From Promethearchaeia archaeon (lineage in GTDB: Archaea > Asgardarchaeota > Lokiarchaeia > Sigyniarchaeales > SOKP01): a DNA stretch of 10,273 bases. The stretch lies in the NCBI GenBank assembly GCA_029856375.1, contig JAHQWX010000038.1, positions 1-10,273 of the forward strand, given 5' to 3'. Shown piece after piece: positions 6,177 to 10,273 of the stretch (the stretch's first letter is position 1; the number at the start of each line of letters is the position of its first letter). Both the position numbers and the translations under genes were made by a program. The notes under the pieces are model-generated. The model did not search any database. It had not been told where the DNA came from and saw only the letters and a program-made list of their open reading frames with translations.

Positions 6177-6273
6177 TAGCCGACTAAAAAAGATTAGAAA
6201 CCTTTTTATAAGAGAAATGATATTAATTACTAGATTAAACACTTTGACTCGTAATTTCATAAAAGGTCGGCTA
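6177..6273 (+). other. Large imperfect hairpin, possible structured RNA or DNA element
   Basis: The 3' strand 6251-6273 can pair without interruption to four ordered segments of the 5' strand. These are GTAATT with AATTAC (6225-6230), TCAT with ATGA (6217-6220), AAAAGG with CCTTTT (6201-6206), and TCGGCTA with TAGCCGA (6177-6183). The 5' side has bulges of 4, 10 and 17 nt and the loop is 20 nt. The free choice of bulges weakens the case. Confidence 0.25.
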
Positions 6274-6318
6274 AGTCCAACGCTTTCGATTTTCCCGTTA
6301 GTCGCGGGACAAGCGAAA

Positions 6319-6326
6319 CTTTTTAA
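6319..6326 (+). promoter_or_regulatory. TATA-like box upstream of structured element copy 1
   Basis: CTTTTTAA preceded by purine-rich GCGAAA (TFB-site-like) lies about 54 nt before the first closing helix of copy 1. The stronger TATA box of copy 2 is at a similar distance. The predicted transcript would begin near 6349. Confidence 0.35.
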
Positions 6327-6372
6327 GGGTGAAAAACGAATATAGATAGTGAAGTCTAAGGACTATAAAATA

Positions 6373-6508
6373 ATATTCGGTACAAGGAGAAATAAGCAAT
6401 GTATTCTTATACCTCAACCCTTAACCCTATTGTTAGAAACTACATCTCCCTCATTTTAGATGCTTTTTAGTTATTTCTCCCACCCGAATATCTCTTTATC
6501 CTTTTTTT
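6373..6508 (+). ncRNA. Duplicated structured RNA candidate, copy 1
   Basis: The outer helix pairs ATATTCGG (6373-6380) with CCGAATAT (6484-6491), all 8 bp. After a 5/3-nt internal loop, the inner helix pairs GGAGAAATAA (6386-6395) with TTATTTCTCC (6471-6480), all 10 bp. A third short helix, CAAT (6397-6400) with ATTG (6429-6432), follows, and a CATCT/AGATG hairpin (6443-6447, 6458-6462) fits the 3' half. The element ends in a pyrimidine tail with seven T (6502-6508), an archaeal termination signal. Blocks shared in order with copy 2 include AAGGAGAAATA, TCAACCCTTAA, CCTATTGTTAGA, TCTCCCTC, GTTATTTCTCC and CCCGAATAT. The plus strand is favoured by the 5' TATA-like box and 3' T tract. I cannot match it to a known RNA family (not tRNA, SRP or RNase P RNA by visible motifs). 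A mobile inverted-repeat element is the main alternative. Confidence 0.6.
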
Positions 6509-6654
6509 AACGCGACTTCGCTAAGTGATTTTGAAATATATAGCAGTTGGAGTTTAAAAAGAGCACGGTTATTTCTAAATTTGAAATTATTAAATTTTAA
6601 TTTTTAATAGTATGTTAAAAAATTCTAAATTTTGATTATCTGGCTTTTAATTGA

Positions 6655-6675
6655 AGAAAAAAAAGAAAAAAAAAT
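6655..6675 (-). terminator. Candidate T-rich terminator of the MFS transporter gene
   Basis: On the minus strand two uninterrupted T runs separated by a single C begin about 35 nt after the transporter stop codon, consistent with archaeal oligo-T termination. Motif-only call. Confidence 0.4.
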
Positions 6676-6709
6676 ATTAAATTAAATAAGATCCCATTTC
6701 AAGTACCAA

Positions 6710-8071
6710 TTACTTCGCTTTTTCCCAGTCGAAATCAAGTCGAACATATTTTCTTGTATATAGAAAAGAACACAAGAGTATCCCAGAACATATTGGTCCC
6801 CACAACACCAAACCCAACGAATAGGTCAGAGATCCCACGGTAATTTCGGGCAACGAATCGATGACAACGCCAAGCACAAGCACCCCAAACGCTTGGAACG
6901 CGTTAAGAATTATGCTATTAAAACCGGTATAAATTCCCGCCTTTAAGCACCCCGTGTTTTTTTCGTCGTCTTCCGCAACATCGGCGTATATTATGTACGG
7001 AAACAAGCCCCACCCTCCTAACATTGCCGCTATGCAAGTAACCATAATTAACGCGAACACGATGTTGGTCGCAAATTCTAGGAGTCCAACGAGAGAGAGG
7101 GGAAGCGTTATTACCGCAAAGAGGAAGATCATTAGTAGCGTCGTTTTTTTACCTTTTTTCTCAACCAATTTTCTCCACATCAATACAAAGATTAAGATGC
7201 CGACGATTAAGATTATCGAGATAATTAGATTTGCATCGCCTCCTATGTTTAGTACGACCAAACTGTAGGTTAACATCACATCGGTTATTATTGACCACCC
7301 TAAACTCGAGATTCCGATCATAAGTATGATGCGAAGGTAATTTTTGTTTTTTAGAATTAATTTTAGGCTTCCTATTAAATCTGTATCGATTTCGGAGTAC
7401 GGCTCGGTTGGCATTAAAATGGCGACTATGTAGAATAGGGCTATTAGGATAATCCCAAATAATATCGTTAGAATAAGAAAGTCTGATGGCATAGGGCTGT
7501 TGATATTTACTTCTAATTGATCAGCAAAACTCGATAACACGAGCATTGTCATGAGAAACATAATCGCGTTCCCGATGTAATTGAAGTAGTTCTGAAATTG
7601 AGACACTTTTGGGCGCTTTTCAGTTATAAATTGCTCGGGCACCCACGCTTGGTACACTGTCGTCATAGAATAACCGATCTTAAATAAAGCATCCCATAGT
7701 AAAAACCATAAAAACAAAGCAATTTTGTCGTTAAGATCGGGTAGGATCAAAGTTGGGAACAATAACATAATAAACGAAATCGCTAATAAGGGGGTAAGCA
7801 GTAATATATATGGCTTCCTTCTTCCCCATTTTGTATACTTTGCGTCGCTAATCCATCCAAAGAAAAATTGACCAAATCCAATTATAATAAATCCTATCGC
7901 TTGGGCAATTCCTATAAGTAAAAACGGTACTCCTAAACCCACATAATAAAAAGCTGACAACGCAAAACCTTCAATTCCCAAAACCATTGACGAGCCAAGC
8001 CTCGCTGACGCGTAAAATGCCATTTTTCTCGTAGAAGTCTTACTGGTTTCAAAATCGTTTTTCTCGTTCAT
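6710..8071 (-). CDS. MFS transporter of the GPH (glycoside-pentoside-hexuronide:cation symporter) type
   Basis: A 453-residue membrane protein with about twelve hydrophobic segments. Two family signatures are visible. The loop between helices 2 and 3 reads GWISDAKYTKWGRRKP (72-87), the D-x(n)-GRR-x-P motif of GPH/MFS_2 carriers. YADVAEDDEKNTG (362-374) with the following AGIYTGF matches the DvxdydExxTGxRxxGixxG motif near helix 10-11. GPH carriers usually import sugars or related glycosides with Na+ or H+; the substrate here cannot be read. The hydrophilic first 16 residues are cytoplasmic. The ATG start is supported by a TATA box (TTTATAAA at 8092-8099 on the minus strand) about 25 nt upstream, predicting a leaderless mRNA. 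The gene therefore has its own promoter although it lies 174 nt downstream of the decarboxylase-family gene. An ATCATGAT palindrome (8105-8112) sits just upstream of the TATA box. Confidence 0.87.
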   Translation of the reverse strand: MNEKNDFETSKTSTRKMAFYASARLGSSMVLGIEGFALSAFYYVGLGVPFLLIGIAQAIGFIIIGFGQFFFGWISDAKYTKWGRRKPYILLLTPLLAISFIMLLFPTLILPDLNDKIALFLWFLLWDALFKIGYSMTTVYQAWVPEQFITEKRPKVSQFQNYFNYIGNAIMFLMTMLVLSSFADQLEVNINSPMPSDFLILTILFGIILIALFYIVAILMPTEPYSEIDTDLIGSLKLILKNKNYLRIILMIGISSLGWSIITDVMLTYSLVVLNIGGDANLIISIILIVGILIFVLMWRKLVEKKGKKTTLLMIFLFAVITLPLSLVGLLEFATNIVFALIMVTCIAAMLGGWGLFPYIIYADVAEDDEKNTGCLKAGIYTGFNSIILNAFQAFGVLVLGVVIDSLPEITVGSLTYSLGLVLWGPICSGILLCSFLYTRKYVRLDFDWEKAK

Positions 8072-8091
8072 ATTTTTCGCCTAAATTTGTT

Positions 8092-8112
8092 TTTATAAAT
8101 TACGATCATGAT
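8092..8112 (-). promoter_or_regulatory. TATA box and adjacent palindrome of the MFS transporter gene
   Basis: On the minus strand TTTATAAA is centred about 25 nt before the ATG at 8071. The perfect 8-bp palindrome ATCATGAT (8105-8112) lies immediately upstream, where a regulator could interfere with TFB binding. The TATA part is fairly sure; the operator role is a guess. Confidence 0.4.
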
Positions 8113-8245
8113 ATAGACGGTAAATTTTATAAAAATATTTTCAAATCGGAAATCATGTAAATTATAGGTTAATATTTAAAAAATGTAGTTTTTTCAGCTT
8201 TTTTAATACCAATTTCTCTGAAAAAAAGAAAGAATTTAGGTTAAA

Positions 8246-9046
8246 TTAGAAAGGATCCCATTTCAGGAACGCGTAAGGGGCAAAGGTCGTTGGTTTCGCC
8301 TCGGCAACAACGCTGCCCTTTAGCATTTTGTTATCTCCAATAGTGAACGTGCTCCCAATTATCTCAACTATTTCTACTTCTGCCCACGGGTCGTCCGCCG
8401 ACGGTTTTAGAGTTATATCCACTTCGGCCTTTCGAATAGATTTGTGATTAAACTGAACCTTTTCCCGAATTAAGCGAGGGTCGTAATCGAATATCGCGTC
8501 GCCACCAGGGGCGGGAAAGTGCTTGTAATTGTAAATGGTCAAGTTAAAGTCTTCGACACCAAACTCGTTTATCATTTTTATAGCTTCTTCTAAGGTTATC
8601 TCTTCGGTTAATTTTGCTTTCATTTCCACAATCCTAATTCCCTTACGCTCAAACCAACCTTCCACGCTCTCGGCGTCCCGCTTGTAGTGAAAGTTGGCCA
8701 TTTTTTTTGGATAGCCGTAGTATTCCCTACCGGCTGCCATCGCTATGTCGTTATCGACGGGCATCGAAAGAATGTAAAGCCCTAATTCTCCTTTATGTTG
8801 AGCTAAAACGGAGAGGGCGCTTTCGTGGTATGTAACGCCGAAATTCGTTCTCGGATAATAGGCGATAAAGGCTACCGCAATTGGGTCTTTTGCGGGTTTT
8901 AACGGGCGCGGCAATATTTTCTTAATCATTTCGGGTTTTGTTTTGTAATAAACGACCAGCATTTCCGCGTCGTAAAAATCAGCGGTTTCCATTTGCGTCG
9001 CTTTCATAATTTCTTCTAAAGACTTGACAAAACTCACGATTATCAC
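8246..9046 (-). CDS. Acetoacetate decarboxylase family enzyme
   Basis: A 266-residue protein with the active-site pattern of acetoacetate decarboxylase (EC 4.1.1.4; acetoacetate to acetone plus CO2). REYYGYPKKMANF (107-119) carries the Lys-Lys pair K114-K115, equivalent to Schiff-base K115 and its neighbour K116 in the Clostridium acetobutylicum enzyme. YHES at 73-76 supplies E75, equivalent to its E76. The near-identical spacing (one residue off) is good evidence for the fold and the catalytic lysine. Many ADC-like proteins act on other beta-keto acids or do aldol/dehydratase chemistry, so the substrate is open. The GTG start at 9044-9046 gives the longest form; ATG at 9005-9007 (M14), preceded by purine-rich AGAAGAAATT, or ATG at 8990-8992 (M19) are alternatives. 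A T-rich minus-strand tract at 8219-8233 probably terminates it. The MFS transporter gene follows on the same strand. Confidence 0.85.
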   Translation of the reverse strand: MIIVSFVKSLEEIMKATQMETADFYDAEMLVVYYKTKPEMIKKILPRPLKPAKDPIAVAFIAYYPRTNFGVTYHESALSVLAQHKGELGLYILSMPVDNDIAMAAGREYYGYPKKMANFHYKRDAESVEGWFERKGIRIVEMKAKLTEEITLEEAIKMINEFGVEDFNLTIYNYKHFPAPGGDAIFDYDPRLIREKVQFNHKSIRKAEVDITLKPSADDPWAEVEIVEIIGSTFTIGDNKMLKGSVVAEAKPTTFAPYAFLKWDPF

Positions 9047-9195
9047 TTTTTAGTAGCATTAAATTGGATTTAGCGAATAAGAAGAAGCTATTTCATTTAA
9101 ATCTTTTTTGACTTATGGCAATATAAAATTTATTGAGAAAGTGTTGCGTTATTAAACCTTTTATCCGTCCCCTTTTTAAAATAGGTCGCATAATA

Positions 9196-9204
9196 TTTAT
9201 ATAA
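9196..9204 (+). promoter_or_regulatory. TATA box of the TPR microprotein gene
   Basis: TTTATATAA predicts a transcription start near 9226, a few bases before the ATG at 9232. It lies downstream of most of the spacer shared with the divergent decarboxylase-family gene. Confidence 0.5.
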
Positions 9205-9231
9205 TCCAATGCAATTTTGCGAGTTTCGAAC

Positions 9232-9432
9232 ATGACAATTAACGGAGAAAACGCGCCAGAACTCAATCTTAACGAGCTGGTAAATATGGGCAACGAGTAT
9301 TTGCTAAAATACGATCTTAAAAGAGCGTTTGAGTGCTACGATAAGGCCGTTAAGTTAGATCCCGACCATTGGACCGCGCTCAAGGTCCACGAGATCGTAA
9401 CGAAAGCGTTCTCGGAAAACACGGCGTACTAA
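9232..9432 (+). CDS. Single-TPR microprotein
   Basis: A 66-residue protein containing one complete tetratricopeptide repeat, from about residue 17 to 50: LVNMGNEYLLKYDLKRAFEC then YDKAVKLDPDHWTAL. The consensus positions are present (G near the start of helix A, A and F/Y in helix B, LDPD at the turn). One extra helix follows (LKVHEIVTKAF). TPRs mediate protein-protein contacts; a single repeat is too short for a full superhelix, so it probably pairs with itself or docks on a larger TPR partner. I chose ATG 9232 over the in-frame TTG at 9217, because the TATA box at 9196-9204 places the transcript start near 9226, downstream of the TTG. There is no Shine-Dalgarno, as expected for a near-leaderless message. 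It is divergent from the decarboxylase-family gene and converges with the gene at 9496-9693. Confidence 0.72.
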   Translation: MTINGENAPELNLNELVNMGNEYLLKYDLKRAFECYDKAVKLDPDHWTALKVHEIVTKAFSENTAY

Positions 9433-9495
9433 TCCTGTATTCAGTAACAAACGCTTTTCTGGGTTACCAATCCTATTCCGTTTACTCCTAAACGC

Positions 9496-9693
9496 TTATT
9501 TTTCGCAAACTCTCTTTAATCTATGTTTTAATTCGCCAAAGAAGCCCATTAACATCGACAGTTGCATGCCTCTGTTTTTCTCGTCCCTAACCTTGTTGTA
9601 AAAACTTGAAATGCGCTGGCACAAATCTTCAATGAAATCGTGCGTCGTGTCGATGTCGTGACCCCAGAGAGTTCTTTCTCCCTTTACCTTCAT
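9496..9693 (-). CDS. Unknown 65-residue protein
   Basis: I do not recognise this product. It is a mostly helical, basic protein: HDFIEDLCQRISSFYNKVRDE reads as one amphipathic helix and MLMGFFGELKHRLKRVCEK as a second. Two cysteines (one in each helix) are too far apart in type to call a metal site. There is no signal peptide; the MLMGFFG stretch is too short for a sure membrane helix. The ATG start is preceded by GAGAGTGA four bases upstream, a partial Shine-Dalgarno, and by a TATA-like CTTTTAATAG (9736-9745, minus strand) that would give a leader of about 20 nt. It converges with the TPR gene (63-nt gap). Codon use is like the neighbours, which supports a real gene. Confidence 0.55.
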   Translation of the reverse strand: MKVKGERTLWGHDIDTTHDFIEDLCQRISSFYNKVRDEKNRGMQLSMLMGFFGELKHRLKRVCEK

Positions 9694-9870
9694 AATTCAC
9701 TCTCTTATTGTTAGAACGAACATAATACGAATTAGCTATTAAAAGCAGTTTCTTAACACCTATTGGAATTTAACTATTTAAAGGAAAAGTTTTTTTTTTA
9801 ATTTAAAAGTACTTTCAATCCGACATAATTTAGACTTACTATTTTTGCAATGATGAGAAGGTGGAGAAAA

Positions 9871-9880
9871 GTTTATAAAT
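9871..9880 (+). promoter_or_regulatory. Strong TATA box upstream of structured element copy 2
   Basis: GTTTATAAAT preceded by purine-rich GGAGAAAA (TFB-recognition-like) is one of the best archaeal promoter matches in the window. No protein-coding start lies downstream at the right distance, but the conserved structured element does (predicted transcript start near 9902, first helix from 9931). Confidence 0.6.
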
Positions 9881-9930
9881 AAATTATCGTCTATAATTAA
9901 ACTAAGAAATTATCTTTTGATGATTTCGGT

Positions 9931-10090
9931 AGTATTCGGTGAAAGGAGAAATACAATGATGTATTGTTATTCAACCCTTAAAGAGTCGATCGGTTCGCTG
10001 TGACTTGGGGAAACCTATTGTTAGATACTTAGTCTCCCTCGTCCTTATTTCTTTGGTTATTTCTCCGCCCGAATATTCTCTTTATTCTTT
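9931..10090 (+). ncRNA. Duplicated structured RNA candidate, copy 2
   Basis: This has the same architecture as the element at 6373-6508. The outer helix pairs AGTATTCGG (9931-9939) with CCGAATATT (10069-10077), including one G-U where copy 1 has A-U. The inner helix pairs GGAGAAATA (9945-9953) with TATTTCTCC (10058-10066), 9 bp. The third helix is CAAT (9954-9957) with ATTG (10017-10020). Relative to copy 1 an arm of roughly 25-30 nt is inserted between TCAACCCTTAA (9971-9981) and CCTATTGTTAGA (10014-10025). It can fold on its own through AGTC/GACT (9984-9987, 10000-10003), as variable arms of structured RNAs do. The 3' tail CTCTTTAT plus pyrimidines is also kept. The strong upstream TATA box supports plus-strand transcription. 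Function unknown. Confidence 0.62.
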
Positions 10091-10152
10091 CTATCAAAAA
10101 CAACATTCCTAAAAATCTTAAAGAAAAGTAGGAATAATAAGTGAAATTTTGC

Positions 10153-10273
10153 TTATTTGCTCAGCGCGGCCTTTAAGTTTGGGACGAAATTTTCTTGGCT
10201 GAATTCAATCAGCGAATTAATATAATCAACCATTTGTTTCTTCAATTCAGGGTGGGAGAGAAGTTCTAAAGTT
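10153..10273 (-). CDS. C-terminal end of an unknown gene, cut by the window edge
   Basis: An open minus-strand frame enters from the right edge and stops at TAA (10153-10155). It gives about 39 residues with a clearly helical, protein-like composition: LELLSHPELKKQMVDYINSL then IEFSQENFVPNLKAALSK. I do not recognise a family. Codon use resembles the real genes nearby and no stop interrupts the frame. It converges with structured element copy 2, with about 60 nt between them. Start and full length are outside the window. Confidence 0.5.
   Translation of the reverse strand, partial: TLELLSHPELKKQMVDYINSLIEFSQENFVPNLKAALSK

Larger units (their letters stand above)
5913..6345. other. Gene-poor stretch with short inverted repeats
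   Basis: I see no convincing gene here beyond weak ORFs. Structure present: the octamer TAGCCGAC occurs at 5955-5962 and 6177-6184 and inverted at 6266-6273. A TCGAGA/TCTCGA stem (6060-6065 with 6081-6086) encloses the palindrome TCCCGGGA. A large imperfect hairpin spans 6177-6273. A TATA-like TTTTTATAAG lies at 6203-6212. These suggest regulatory or RNA content rather than protein coding. Confidence 0.4.

Noticed and set aside
6130..6345. 71-codon plus-strand ORF beginning with GTG
   Set aside because: Composition is not protein-like, it runs through the hairpin and the TATA-like box of structured element copy 1, and it lacks a Shine-Dalgarno or a suitably placed promoter.
6373..6491. Structured element as an inverted-repeat transposon (MITE)
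   Set aside because: Conservation between copies continues past the outer repeat into the 3' tail, no clear target-site duplication is seen, and both copies have an upstream TATA-like box. Kept as an alternative, not the main call.
6689..6706. GATCCCATTTCA just after the MFS stop matches the 3' coding end of the decarboxylase-family gene (LKWD), suggesting a gene remnant
   Set aside because: The match is only 12 nt, which is expected by chance a few times in a window of this size, and no further homology extends it.
6954..7268. 104-codon plus-strand ORF
   Set aside because: Antisense to a well-supported MFS transporter; Ser/Lys/Ile-rich shadow translation.
9093..9293. 66-codon minus-strand ORF
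   Set aside because: It overlaps the TATA box and 5' end of the TPR gene and has no recognisable protein features.
9918..9925. TTGATGAT as a C box of a C/D guide RNA before copy 2
   Set aside because: No matching CTGA D box at a suitable distance and the motif is absent from copy 1.
9990..10003. CGGTTCGCTG resembling a tRNA T-arm
   Set aside because: No acceptor, D or anticodon stems can be built around it and it sits in the variable arm of the structured element.

Overview
The window (about 10.3 kb, AT-rich) most likely comes from an archaeon of the Asgard group (Promethearchaeota, Lokiarchaeota-like). The reasons are a Ras/Rab-type small GTPase with all five G boxes fused behind a longin/DENN-like domain, a eukaryote-style C2H2 zinc finger protein, archaeal TATA boxes about 26 nt upstream of start codons (predicted leaderless mRNAs), oligo-T termination tracts, and typical archaeal enzyme families. 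The taxonomic call is inference from gene content; no rRNA or other marker gene is present.

Layout, left to right. (1) 4-750 (+): a cysteine-rich protein with two C-terminal 4Fe-4S motifs, converging on and overlapping by 6 nt the end of the GTPase gene. (2) 745-5542 (-): a mostly same-strand run, in transcription order a coiled-coil protein, a C2H2 zinc finger protein (these two overlap by 8 nt), two small winged-helix proteins, a DUF998-like membrane protein, an M24 (Xaa-Pro) peptidase and the longin-GTPase. The two winged-helix genes are bracketed by a perfect 23-bp direct repeat and are unusually poor in CG dinucleotides, as expected of an inserted cassette. (3) 5543-6709: a gene-poor stretch holding a palindrome cluster, a 43-residue zinc-ribbon gene with a leaderless-type promoter, several weak short ORFs, a large imperfect hairpin, and the first copy of a duplicated structured element. 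(4) 6710-9046 (-): a GPH-type MFS transporter and an acetoacetate-decarboxylase family enzyme. (5) 9232-9432 (+): a single-TPR microprotein, facing a 65-residue unknown gene on the other strand. (6) 9871-10090 (+): the second copy of the structured element, with its own strong TATA box. (7) At the right edge, the C-terminal end of an unknown minus-strand gene.

The most notable finding is the pair of elements at 6373-6508 and 9931-10090. They share a series of 8-12-nt blocks in the same order, identical closing helices, an upstream TATA-like box at similar distance and a conserved pyrimidine-rich 3' tail. They differ internally by an inserted arm. This is the pattern expected of a small structured non-coding RNA family. 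A Shine-Dalgarno-like GGAG followed by ATG lies inside the conserved 5' part and would be masked by the inner helix. Second in interest are the longin-GTPase fusion and the 23-bp-repeat-bounded winged-helix cassette.
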